Source of the DNA: Lathyrus oleraceus
Lineage: Eukaryota; Streptophyta; Magnoliopsida; Fabales; Fabaceae
DNA: 64,000 nt
Direction of reading: 5' to 3'
Assembly (NCBI RefSeq): GCF_024323335.1
Contig: NC_066581.1
Location: 34,428,699 to 34,492,698, forward strand
Below, in pieces: positions 43,640-55,189 of the stretch. Both the position numbers and the translations under genes were made by a program. Under the pieces are notes generated by a model. The model had not been told where the DNA came from, did no database searches, and was given only the letters and a program-made list of their open reading frames with translations. Every line of letters starts with the position of its first letter. Positions within the stretch are counted from its first letter, which is position 1.

Positions 43640-45416
43640 TGTAAGGGCAAACTATCATACAACATACGATCATAGGTTTCGATGATGACAAATTACCACT
43701 ATGGATGAATCGGCATTGTCGAATACACCTCTACAAAACAAATGCAACATATCACCTATCATATCCTTTTCTATGTTCATCTAAACTATTATATCTCATA
43801 CAACATATGTGGATAAAATGTGCTCATGACAAAATGCATGAAAACCACAAAAATCTGAACTTTTGCAGATTTGCAGGGTTTGAGTCGACCGCAGGGTCGG
43901 CGCATAACATAGTGCAGTTTGTCATGGGTCAGCGCACAGAGGCTTGAGTCGACCACAGGGTCGGCGCATGAAGTTTTCAATTTCCCACGGGTCAGCGCAC
44001 GCCGACCTATGGTCGACGCATACTAATGTGTTTTTCAGTTTGTCTAAAACTACAGGCTATGCATCGACGCATAGACCTGCTATGGTCGACCGTTCGCACG
44101 CAAATACTGTTTTTAAGCAATTCCTACCTTGTTTGAAAAGCTGTTAAGTGGGTTGGTTTGTTTGTTTCTATAAATAGAAGTTCAGCTACTTGTATCAAAG
44201 TAGCATTTTAATAAATTGATTCAAGTGTACAAAGAACAAGAAAAAGTGAAATAGGTGTCCAAGATTCTTCATCTTCATCTTCAACATCTCACAACACATC
44301 AATTACACACAACAATTTTTGAAGTGCTTTGTGATTGGTTAAAGGTGATAACGTTCGAAGCCGAGATTGGGGAATCCGGTTCGGGTTGAAGCTTGCGACA
44401 GGTTTTTTCTTGAATAAAACCTTTAGGGTTTTGTCCTCCAAGACTGGTTTGATTTTGGGGTTTTTTGCACGAATTCTTCATCAATTTTTAGCTGAGCGAA
44501 TGTGATTGAGAAGAGGAAGTCTTCATCAATCTAGTAGCGGATTCAGTGATATTGAAGGGAAGATTTCGGGTTCGATTTGTTGTAGTTGAGATCAGTCGGG
44601 CCGAGGGTTTGAAGAACTGAGAGTTATTCAACAAAGGGGCTGGAATCGGAGGTCTATCAACAACAATCGAAGGACTTAATTCACCTTGAATCAAGGAACA
44701 AGGAGTGGAAGCAACATTCAACGTCTTGAGAATTCTGTTGTATATTTGCTTGTCAATCCTTGTATAAACTGTTATACTCAACAGGTGATATCTATTAAAG
44801 CAATCTCAATTCTAGTTTTAGAATTGAGGGCAGACGTACCCCGAAGCGAGGACGACGGGGGAACTGCCTCATCAAACCTTTGTCTTCTCTATTTTTCAGC
44901 ATATTTGTTTTGGCTTAAAAATAAGTGATTTTTGTATAAGCACTTTTATCAAACCTTGATATTAATTGAGTAAGAAGTTAAACTCTGTTTTTGAATCCAA
45001 AGTACAATAAGATATTGTACTAGACTAATTGGAATCACCTACTCAACATAAATATCACTTGGAGTGTTTTTACACACCAAGTGTTGATAATTTGCCTAAA
45101 CCAAAATTATCTTAGTTGTGTATCTAGTTTGGTTTGCTCTTTGAATCATTGGAACTAGGAATCCTAGCAAGTGAAATAAATCATTGATAGTGTGACTAGT
45201 GTAGTGATTCTTATTCTACATTATCACTAATCCATAGGCTAGACGCATATCCGGTTTTCCAATAACCGTTCGTTTTAGACTATATTTTCCTCGGCCACTT
45301 CCGCACTTAAAACAAATTTTCAAAACCAATTTTTAATTGGCAGCGCCAACTCAAATTTTAATTGGGATTTATTCACCCCCCCCCCCCCCCTTCTAGATCC
45401 GTGTCATAGTCTAACA
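43640..45416 (+). repeat. LTR of second SIRE-like copia element (about 1.78 kb)
   Basis: The right end GTCTAACA is followed by a PBS-like TGGTATCAGGAGC at 45419; the left end TGTAAGGGC is placed where Angela gag is lost, and is less certain. It contains CGACC-loop-GGTCG palindrome repeats at 43880-44100 and a long C tract near 45376-45390. Small open frames inside are not supported as genes. Confidence 0.72.
43880..44100. repeat. CGACC/GGTCG palindrome repeats in SIRE-like LTR
   Basis: CGACC-GCAG-GGTCG, CGACC-ACAG-GGTCG and CGACC-TAT-GGTCG occur within direct repeats of about 65 bp that also share 'cagcgcac' words. The palindromic core is kept while the loop changes. Confidence 0.75.
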
Positions 45417-45418
45417 AG

Positions 45419-45431
45419 TGGTATCAGGAGC
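45419..45431 (+). promoter_or_regulatory. PBS of second SIRE-like element
   Basis: TGGTATCAGGAGC, the initiator-Met-type PBS with one extra G relative to TGGTATCAGAGC. Confidence 0.75.
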
Positions 45432-45472
45432 ACCGGTTCACCCCGTGCTTCAAAATATAACTTTGATAGAAA

Positions 45473-47227
45473 ATGGCTAACGAACCTAAAGGGGCTTATA
45501 ATAGAGCTCCCGTTTTCAATGGTGAAAATTATAGTTATTGGAAAGACTGTATGCGGGTGCACATAAATTCCATAGATAGAAAAATATGGAATGTTATTCT
45601 CAATGGTCCAATTGAAATAACCATGACCAATGAGAATAATGAATTAGTACAAAAGCCCGAAGCACAATGGACCGATGATGATGAAAGAAAATACAATTAT
45701 GATTGGAAAGCCAAAAATATCCTAATCTCCTCATTAGGTGTAGATGAATACTATCGTGTATCCCATTGTCCTACTGCTAAGGCCATGTGGGATTCACTAC
45801 AAATCGCCCATGAGGGGACGAACGGTGTTAAGTTCGCAAGAATCAACACACTAACACAAGAGTTTGATCTCTTTTTCATGGAGCAAGGGGAAACCATTGC
45901 TGACATGCAAAAGAGATTTACTCATCTCATCAATCGATTACATTCATTAGGTAGGCCGGTTTCCAATGATGTTGCTACTAATAAGATCTTGAGATGTCTT
46001 AACAGGGAATGGCAGCCGAAAGTGACCACCATCAAAGAAGCAAATGATCTTACCGTATTAGACTTGACAACATTATTTGGCAAACTACAAGAGCACGAAC
46101 AAGTACTCTTGAGCCTAGAACAACACGAAAAGAAAGAAAAGAAGGACAAAACAAAGGTGAGTGAAAAGAAATCTATAACTCTTAAGACTTCCTCCTCGAA
46201 GTCTCAAGCAAAAGAGCAAAGTGATTATTCCTCGAGCGACGAAGAAGAAGAGGACAAGAGCGAAGATATGGGGTTGTTCGTTAAACGTTACAATTGTTAC
46301 GTGAGAAAGAACGACATCCAACATTCCGAGAAGAACTTGGTAAACTTCCGAAAACAATCGAGGTACTCTAAAAATGATGACTCAAAAGGTAAAAAGACTA
46401 GAGGGTCGTGCTACACTTGTGGGAAGCCTCGTCATTACAAACTGGATTGTCCGATGAACAAGAAGACAAAGGAAAAGGAATCATCCAAATCACACAAAAA
46501 ATCATCAAAGCCAAGGAGAGCATACATAGCTTGGGAAAGCTATAGCGACTCCTCCGATGATGAAAGTTCTAGTGATGAAGATGAAGCTGTAAACCTATGC
46601 CTCTTTTCTCATCAAAAAAACAAAAAGAAACAGGTACGACATGCTAAATGTGAAAAATCCTCTAGTATGTCTCATCATGAATTACAAGCTGCATTTGATA
46701 CTCTATACTGTGAAGCTAAAGAGGCCTTTAAAAGGCTTGCCTCAAATAACCAAATTTTTATCCATTTGGAACAAAAAATTCGAGAATCCGAAAGGAAACT
46801 TGAGGCACTCAAAGCTTCTATTATAGAAAGCACAAAAGCAGGTTGTGAGGACCTTATAAATACGATAATTAACTATGGGTGTGATACCTGTTATATTTGG
46901 CAAGGTGAAGTAAGAAACCTAAAGACCAAACTTGACAAGGCTCTTAAGCCCAAGATTACCTTTGCAATCGATAAATCAAACTTTCAAAAAAGTATGGTTA
47001 ATCCATATCAAAAATATAAATATGTTATAAAGGATGAAGATAGCAAAGGCAATCAAAATGTTAATTTCTCTTGTCTTAATTGTTGCAAGAAAGGTCACTC
47101 CATTGCTAAATGCAGGTTTAGGAGATTCTTAGTTCCTAAAGGCATTTATCAATGGCTGCCCAAATGCAACCATCTCGTTACTAACTATTCAGGATCCAAT
47201 AAGCCATTGGGTACCTTCTCGTGTTAA
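45473..47227 (+). CDS. SIRE/Maximus-related copia gag
   Basis: An open frame of 584 residues starting MANEPKGAYNRAPVFNGENY. The UBN2/gag domain spans about residues 15-230 (WKDCMRVHINSIDRKIWNVI, NILISSLGVDEYYRV, AHEGTNGVKFARINTL). Low-complexity Ser/Asp/Glu stretches flank a zinc knuckle CYTCGKPRHYKLDC (near residue 315). A coiled coil follows near residues 400-450, and a second knuckle-like CLNCCKKGHSIAKC near residue 545. The end near IYQWLPKCN matches the usual spacer before protease. It is intact as a frame, but the element's pol is separated by a stop and broken. Confidence 0.85.
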   Translation: MANEPKGAYNRAPVFNGENYSYWKDCMRVHINSIDRKIWNVILNGPIEITMTNENNELVQKPEAQWTDDDERKYNYDWKAKNILISSLGVDEYYRVSHCPTAKAMWDSLQIAHEGTNGVKFARINTLTQEFDLFFMEQGETIADMQKRFTHLINRLHSLGRPVSNDVATNKILRCLNREWQPKVTTIKEANDLTVLDLTTLFGKLQEHEQVLLSLEQHEKKEKKDKTKVSEKKSITLKTSSSKSQAKEQSDYSSSDEEEEDKSEDMGLFVKRYNCYVRKNDIQHSEKNLVNFRKQSRYSKNDDSKGKKTRGSCYTCGKPRHYKLDCPMNKKTKEKESSKSHKKSSKPRRAYIAWESYSDSSDDESSSDEDEAVNLCLFSHQKNKKKQVRHAKCEKSSSMSHHELQAAFDTLYCEAKEAFKRLASNNQIFIHLEQKIRESERKLEALKASIIESTKAGCEDLINTIINYGCDTCYIWQGEVRNLKTKLDKALKPKITFAIDKSNFQKSMVNPYQKYKYVIKDEDSKGNQNVNFSCLNCCKKGHSIAKCRFRRFLVPKGIYQWLPKCNHLVTNYSGSNKPLGTFSC

Positions 47228-48972
47228 TTGCATTTTCATAGGTACAATGCCTCGAGACCACCGAGAGAAGATGGGTTCTCGACAGTGTATGCTCAAGGCA
47301 CATGTCAGGAGACATATCACTCTTCATCAACTCCGTGGCTAAGAAGAAAGGATATGTAACGTATGATGACAACAACCGTGGAGCAATACTAGGTAAAGGT
47401 AGTGTAGGTAACCCTTCTTCCACTACTATTTCTGATGTATTGCTTGTCGAAGGTCTTAAATACAATCTACTTAGCATCAGTCAATTATGTGACAAAGGAT
47501 ACAATGTATCTTTTTCAAAAGATTGTTGCAAAATTGTACATAATGATGATAAGAAGAGTATGTTTAATGGCCTGCGAGTGAATAATGTCTATATGTTAGA
47601 CTTGAACGAAGTATCGTTAACAAGTGACAAATGCCTTGTAACAATGAGTGAAGATTCATGGTTATGGCATAGGCGTTTAGCACATGTTAACTTTGACTTA
47701 CTAAATAAAGTAGTCTCAAAAGATCTAGTCTTAGGTCTCCCCAAAATAAAGTTCACCAAGGATCACCTTTGTGATGCTTGTCAAAAAGGGAAGCAAACGA
47801 GGATCTCATTTAAATCCAAAAATATCATTTCAACAATGAGACCTCTCGAACTTCTTCATATGGACTTATTTGGGCCGTCTAGGATTAAAAGTCTAGGAGG
47901 AAATTATTACGGTTTCGTAATAGTGGACGATTTTTCTAGATTTTGTTGGACTATCTTTTTAGTAAGCAAGAGCGATACGTTCGCCGCCTTTGAAAGGTTT
48001 GCTAAGATTTCCCAAAATAAATTAAATACAAACATTATTTCAATTAGAAGAGACCATGGGGGTGAGTTCGAAAACCATTTATTTGAAGAATATTGCGGTA
48101 ACCATGGTATCGATCATAACTTCTCCGCTCCACGTACTCCTCAACAAAATGGGGTTGTGGAGCGTAAAAATCGAATTTTGGAAGAATTGGGAAGAACAAT
48201 GATTAACGAAAGTGGTTTACTGAAATATTTTTTGGCCGACGCCATTAGTACGGCGTGTTATGTTTTGAATAGGGTGCTCATTCGCCCCATACTAAATAAA
48301 ACACCGTATGAGCTTTTAAAAGGGCGAAAGCCAAATGTTTCTCACTTACATGTTTTCGGTTGCAAATGTTTTGTATTAAATAATGGAAAGGAAAACTTGG
48401 GCAAATTCGATTCCAAGGTCGACGAAGGTATCTTCCTCGGATACTCTCAATCGAGTAAAGCATATAGAATATATAATAAACGATTACTTGTTGTGGAAGA
48501 GTCTATACATGTCACTTTTGACGAATCCTATCCGAGAAACGTCGGAAAGGGTAGTGTTGTTCATGGTGCAGGTACATCTACGGAAGACATACTCAAGGGT
48601 GGCGAGTCGGGGATTGATCAACCCGACAAAGTCAAAGTTGAGGAGGATAAAGATGTACACCATGAGGAAACCGAGGTAGCTCATCCGCCTTCAAACGATG
48701 ATCTCCCTCAAGCTTGGAAGTCTCCCAAAGACCATCCAATTGACAACATTCTCGGAGATATATCAAAGGGTGTTACAACTCGATCGAAGCTAAGTAATTT
48801 CTGTTATCACTTCGCTTTCGTTTCACAAATGGAACCTAAAAACCCTAAAGAAGCCCTACTCGATGAACACTGGTTTTTGTCAATGTAGGAGGAACTAAAT
48901 CAGTTCACTAGAAATGAGGTTTAGGACCTTGTCCCTTCTCCGCGAGGTCATCGAGTAATCGGCACCCGATGG
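47228..48972 (+). pseudogene. SIRE-related copia protease and integrase, cut by Ogre2
   Basis: Right after a TAG near 47237 the frame reads WVLDSVCSRHMSGDISLF: the protease active site is D-S-V rather than D-S-G. GAG-pre-integrase follows (WLWHRRLAHVNFDLLNKVV, HLCDACQKGKQTR), then integrase with D, D, E context (LLHMDLFGPSRIKS, RRDHGGEFENHLF, TPQQNGVVERKNRI). The open part 47302-48888 ends in a stop before the RT; the RT start 'RGHRVIGTRW' is still visible and is cut at 48972 by Ogre2. RT and RNase H are outside the window. Confidence 0.85.
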
Positions 48973-51900
48973 TGTCGCATTACGCGAAAAACCGGCGGGA
49001 AACAAGAACAACAGAGCCGCCACCGTGCGTTATTTATCCCAAAAGAGGGAAAGGAAACGCTCAGAGTAAACCTGGGAAAAGCATGGTCTCGCGACCAAAG
49101 AGAATGGGATTGGGAGTCGGTTACGCAAGGGGAAGGTATTAGCACCCCTCACGGCCGTCGTACTCGACGGGATCCACGCACAATAGGAAGGGAAATGGTT
49201 GCTAAAACACTGCTCATAAACACACACACTGGCTGAAAGAGACACAGGAAAACAAACAAGACTGACTCGGCAGGATATCGCATCCTAGGCCTACTTAGTC
49301 TATCAAGCATAGACATCAGAGTCGAAGTAGTTCGGACCGGGGAAATAACACATGCTCGCTAGGATGTCACATCCTATGCATACGTATCTCCTTTGGACGA
49401 AGGAGAATCAGAGCATTCGTAGCTCGGCTAACACGCACACAAACAAACACAGGCAAAGGCAAATGTGGAGCCTGAATGCCAATCACTGGACTTACATCAG
49501 CATCCGAACCAAAACACACACAAGAAGGCAAACGTGGAGCCCGAATGCCAATCACTGGACTTACATCAGCATCCGAACCAAAACACACACAAGAAGGCAA
49601 ACGTGGAGCCCGAATGTCAATCACTGGACTTACATCAACATCCGAACCAACAAACCCACATTAGAACCCGAATGCCACTCGATGGACTTACATCAGCTTC
49701 CACGCACACAACAAGACAAAACAAAGACACAGGCGCCCAAAGAGATCTGCTCATCTCCTGCCTACGTACCTCATCTGGTATGAGGATCAGGGCGACGTAG
49801 TTCCCCTACGAAGGGACACAAGGCTAGCCTAACCAGATAACAGAGGGAGACACAACTAGGGAGACTACGACTCGAGCCTAGATGTTATCATGCAAAATCA
49901 TCCCTAAGTCAAGGTTTCTAGCTAACTTGCACAGGAAGCAAGCCTATCCTAAAGCACAAGCAATAGCAAACAAAGCATTCACAAGTAGCACACACTATAT
50001 ACACACAAGTGGGGCTCAATCAAAGGGTAAAACTGCAAGAGCAAGTCATTTGTACAGGGTGAGTTTTGCTCTTAACCTTGACATTGAGAGCCAAGGTGAA
50101 GCAGATGAAAGGTGAGTGAAGATGAGACTTCACAGCTCTTATCCCTGGCCAGGGAGAGCTTTAGACAAAGAAGTGTGGGTCCAGAAAGTGGGAACCCTTC
50201 TACACTTAAGACACTGACTCAACTGTACAACAGTACAAGATCTTGGGTTTGTATCCCAATGCATCAACACCTTGGTGTGAGCAGAGGGACGACTCAACAG
50301 AAGAGCGGGAGATAGATTGCATATCTCTCTTATCCGCCAATTGCCTCATAGAGGTCTTTACCTGCTTGGGGACAAAAATAAACAAGCACAAACATCGCCT
50401 CTTAAGGAGGACTTCAGACAGGTGCCTGGCCAAGTAACAGGCCAGGTCTTCCAGACTACATGGAGACAAGAATGTTATACCTCAGTGCAAATTGCTTATC
50501 AAGCAAAGCAAAGCAATCTTAGCAACTAATGTACCTGAAATCAATCAAATACAATCAGCATACCAATCACAAAACCAAACAGCAAATGGTTCACAATTAA
50601 CTATACACAGACAAACACAAGCCAATGCACCAAAGTGCAAACCATTAAGGCTCAAACTCAAATATCAAACCCTGCAAAACAAAGTCAAAATTAGCTATAT
50701 ACAAGTCACAAGTCAACTCCAAGGGAGGCACATCATCAAGCATAGGCCATTTGTGCTATTAACCTGAAACACAACTCAAAAGTGAGATCACAAACCACTA
50801 GTCCAAGACTAGGGCCAAAAGGAGATGAAAAACCCAAAACAGCAAGTGAAAAATTATCAAAACCAAGATAAATCAATTAAGAAGAGAATCCAATTGGTCT
50901 CACATCTAAACTATGCACCAAATCCATTTCATGCACAATTTAAGTCAAACTAGGCAAGTGTGAACCACATATGAGCAAACAGAATGATCACAATCAAACA
51001 AATACCAAAACAGCTCAATAAATTCCACAAAAATTCAAGTCTAAACAGAACACATTCAATGAGCATCATGTCAAATTTCATGCTATTTGGACAAGAGGAA
51101 GTAGGGAAATTAAATTCAACAAGTCAGGACATGCAAAAATCAATCCAAATTAGGTCACAAAGCATGTGTCAACTTCAAGCAAATGTAAAACAGTGAAAAC
51201 AAATGAGAAATGAATGGGACCAAAGCCAAAATGACATTTAACATGTTAAGAATCACTCCACCAAATTTCAGCTTCATATGATAAGGTATGGAAATTTCAC
51301 AAGCCATGTAAGTTAATCACTCAAGAAAACCCTAAAAATGACTAAACAGCAAACAAAAATCCCAATAAAATAGGAAATGGTTCAACAAATCCTACAAAAA
51401 ATCATGGTGAAACTAGACATACAGATGGTATCTCATGCAAAAATTGAGAGCAAATGGCAAAGCATAGGCATGGAAACAAAATTCATGAACATGGCATAAC
51501 ATAGTGTGACACAAATTGTCACACTCAACTTGAGCACATCATATCTCTCTAACCAGGAACTTAAAATTAGCAAACTATACATCAAAATCACCAGAAAGGA
51601 GTCAAGAACAAGCCTATAAAATTTCAATCATTTTGGACAAGGCATCAAGATTTCATGATAAAAATGATGAAACATACACATGAAGTATACATATCAAAGG
51701 CATTAGGCAAAGTCAGAAAATTCACCAGGCACAACTTTCATTATCATACCTAAAAAAAACTAGAGAAAATTTGGAGATCAACACAAAAATCCCCATCCAA
51801 TTTGTATAATCCATGATTTAATTATGATTTTTTGAAGTTATGTGATGAAATGAAATTTTTATTTAAGATTTAAATGAAAAAAATGGCGCTCAGTGGCAAA

Positions 51901-53775
51901 CTTGTAATTATGCCTGGCCAGAACCAAAACGCAGCGTTTAAATAAATTGTGTGGCAACGCATGATTGGTTGATTCCGGCGGTAAACACGAATTCAAACGC
52001 AAAAGCCAGGCAGAAAGATCTAACACGCGATTGGAGCTGTTTTCGTCATCTTCACCAAATAACTTTCCAGAAAATTCGCGATGAACAAAGTTGCGCCAAA
52101 ATGAACAAATCATATACCGTTGGAACCGTCTAAGCTAGTACATTCACAATATCACCATGAAATTTCCTAATTCCTAACGTACTGAACGGATCGAGCAAGA
52201 AAAGGTTTCACATCAAAAATTCAATTCAAGATTTCTCTCTCAAATCTTAATGGTTTTCAATTCTACAACTTGCATTGTGTTCTATGAACTAAGCTCTACA
52301 ATAAACATATCATGATTTTGGCAATGGTTGAGATCGAAGTCTAACCTTATGATGAAGCAGTCGGTGATTTCGTGCGAATCCAGGCGTGAAATGGTGAAAC
52401 AGAAGCTGGACAATGCCTAGGGAGATGATTGGAACACGTGTTGTAGCTCAGCAATGCTCCAGGTAGAAGAATTCTCCAGCTGTTATGAACTTGTTCTTGC
52501 TTCAACAGTCGTGATTTTCGATCCCTTGGCCACGATTGAGCTCAAACAGATGGATGATTTCACCTGTAAATAGCAATGCAAGCAGAAACAATGCCAAACA
52601 ATGATGAGATTTGATGAAATTGGTGAAAAAGTGTGTGAAAGCTTGAAGAAAATTTGAGAGAATTGTGATGATTTTCTGTTTAGATCTGAAAGAATGAAAT
52701 GTAATTATGCAATTCTGTTACAATTAAGACTTTATACCTCACACTAACCCACTTGTTAATCTCAATTAGGCAAATTAGAATGATTAGTACAAAATGCATT
52801 TTTATGATTTTTGGCCAAAATGCCCTTTTCCTTATGCAGCCAATGTATCAGTCAAAAATCCGTCCAAGCAAGTTCTAAATGACATTTTGGATGTGTTGCA
52901 ATTGGTCCCAAGTGCATATGGCTTGTATTTTTGAAAATCACTATTTCACACCAAAAATTCAAATGAGTTCACTTAAAAAATGCCATTTTGCTATGATGAT
53001 TTTTGGAAAAATGTAATGATGCACCATGCAAGTTCATGTTAAATGTGGTTTGCTCAAAGAAAAATCAACCAAATTGGCCTTTCCATGTGAAAGTTATGGC
53101 ACTTTGAATTTAGGCATTTTCTAAAAATGAATGGACCATATCTTGCCAACCACACATGGGAATTTCATGTTCTTAGACTTTTTGGAATGGTGAGATCAAG
53201 ATCTTCAACTTTCATGTTGGACAAAATTCCATTTGGAGCTTGTATGACGAAGTAATGTTGAGGAGAAAAACTTTCCATTTTGGGCAGTTGAAATTACAGG
53301 TCACCTGCCAATTTTGGAAACTTCTTGTCTGACTTTATTTTCTTCAACCTTGGTCTTTGATATGTCAAATGAGACTTATATGGACATGAATGAAGCCTTT
53401 CAAACCATCTCCCACCTTCAAATCCATAAAATCAGGCACAGTTGACCATAGTTGACCACAGTTGACTTTCTGGGGTTTCAGCTGAAATTCAGCTTGACTG
53501 ATGACTTCTGAGCATCAAATCTTTGGCCAAATCACTTCAAAATGATCCTTAGACCATATGAACTTGGTAAACCAACCTTAGGGCCTTGTCTCAATGGAAA
53601 TGGCACATGCTTGCTTGTTTGACCTGATCTCCTGACCAGTTTGACCTAATTTGTCAGCTGAACTTGCACTTGGGCAAAAGGCTATGCAATGCTATGCAAT
53701 GGACTTTGTTATGTTAATGACCTAATGAATGAAAATGTATGCACAAAAGGTAGGGTGCAAATTTGAGGTGCTACA
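48973..53775 (-). repeat. Ogre2 3' LTR (about 4.8 kb)
   Basis: Starts TGTCGCAT at the point where copia pol stops and ends GTGCTACA before AACTGCCCCTATTCAA, which in element orientation is a purine-rich tract like that beside the Ogre1 LTR. The outer 180 bases share words with the Ogre1 LTR (GGGAAGGT.TTAGCACCC). No gene is supported inside; the many short frames have no recognisable domains. It holds a 69-bp tandem repeat. Confidence 0.87.
49455..49715. repeat. 69-bp tandem repeat, about four copies, in Ogre2 LTR
   Basis: GTGGAGCC.GAATGCCAATCA begins at 49465, 49534 and 49603, with a degenerate fourth copy near 49663. The unit is a multiple of three, which explains the repetitive open frames on both strands. 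Confidence 0.88.
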
Positions 53776-53979
53776 ACTGCCCCTATTCAATCAACTGGGA
53801 ACCCGAATGGATGAGAGCAACGGCTGTCAGACTTTCAGGGTAAACAGGGATTGAATACCAAGAACCGTAGAAATTTGCACACTACTGGGAGTTTTTGTTG
53901 TCTTCTTTTCCTTCCAAAGGATACAGGATACGGTCACATCCAGACATCGCAACGATGAATGGGAAGAGAAATCACAACT

Positions 53980-55130
53980 AGATGTCAGCGGACACCTAAG
54001 AAAAACTCAACGTTTACCAAAACCAACGGAGAGGCAAGTCAATCATCGATGAATGACTGGAAGGATAGCGATACAACCATACGTCAACGGACGAAATGGG
54101 AAAAACTCAACGTTTACCAAAACCAACGGAGAGGTAACTCTACTGGGGACGACCAGGAAAAACTCGACGTTTACCGAAACCAACGGAGAGGTAACCAGAC
54201 ATCAACGGACGACGGATGAACTGGGAAAGACTCGACCAGACGTCAACGGACGAAAGGGAGAAGCTCGACGTTTATCGACACCAACGGAGAAGGAGACCAG
54301 ACATCAATGGACGACGGATGAACTGGGAAGACTCGACCAGACGTCATAGGACGAAAGGGAGAAGCTCGACGTTTATCGACACCAACGGAGAAGGAGAAAG
54401 CCACTTCACGAGGGAAAGGCACCACAATCAGAAACCGAATAGGACGTCTACTAGGGATTCTGGCTGGGAATCAACCAGACCTTAATGACTGGGAAATAGG
54501 GTATACCATCAAACGTCAACGGGCGAATGAAAAACACTCAACGTTTATCGAAACCAACGGAGAGGTAAATCCGCATGGGGAAGGGTACAACTAGACGTCA
54601 TCGGACGACTAGGAAAAACTCGACGTTTATCGACACCAACGGAGAGGAGGAACTCTGAGGGGCATCATCTAAATATCAACGGATAACTAGGAAAAACTCG
54701 ACGTTTATCGAAACCAACAGAGAGGTAACCAGACATCGACGGACGACGGATGAACTGGAAAGGAGATACAACTAGTTATCAACGGATAACTAGGAAAAAC
54801 TCGACGTTTATCGACACCAACGGAGAGGAGAATTCTTTTGGGGACGACCCTGTGGGGAAAGATATCAACTATACGTCAACGGACGCATAGGAAAAACTCG
54901 ACGTTTATCGACACCAACGGAGAGGAGTATTACTACTTCACTAGGGAAGGAGGACGACGTTACGAACATCGAAAGATGATGTTTACCGACATCAAAAGAA
55001 GACCAGACACTACGCATGACTGGGAAAGCACCGAAAGATGGTGTTTACCGACACCAAAGAAGACCAGACACTTACGCATGACTGGGAAAGCACCGAAAGA
55101 TGGTGTTTACCGACACCAAAGAAACAACAC
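53980..55130. repeat. Ogre2 hairpin repeat field
   Basis: Irregular repeats built from three phrases: 'gtcaacggac', 'actcgacgtttatcgaca' and 'ccaacggagagg'. The first forms hairpins with changing arms around AACG-like loops: TGTC/GACA (53983-53994), CGTC/GACG (54082-54093), TATC/GATA (54674-54685) and CTAGTTATC/GATAACTAG (54772-54793). At 54978-55055 a different hairpin recurs: GATGT-TTACCG-ACATC, then GGTGT-TTACCG-ACACC. Confidence 0.82.
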
Positions 55131-55189
55131 ACGCGGGTGCTGACGGGATACTGACATTTACAAGATGACAGGGCAAGGCTGAACACTTG

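Noticed and set aside
49352..49800. Overlapping open frames on both strands rich in repeated NHWTY/HQHPNQ words
   Set aside because: They are products of the 69-bp tandem repeat in the Ogre2 LTR.
50100..51200. Several short plus-strand frames in the Ogre2 LTR
   Set aside because: Q/N-rich text without domains inside an LTR; no splice or promoter context.
53959..54485. Plus-strand frames with repeated TKTNGE words
   Set aside because: They are generated by the 3' UTR repeats and lie opposite in strand to the element.
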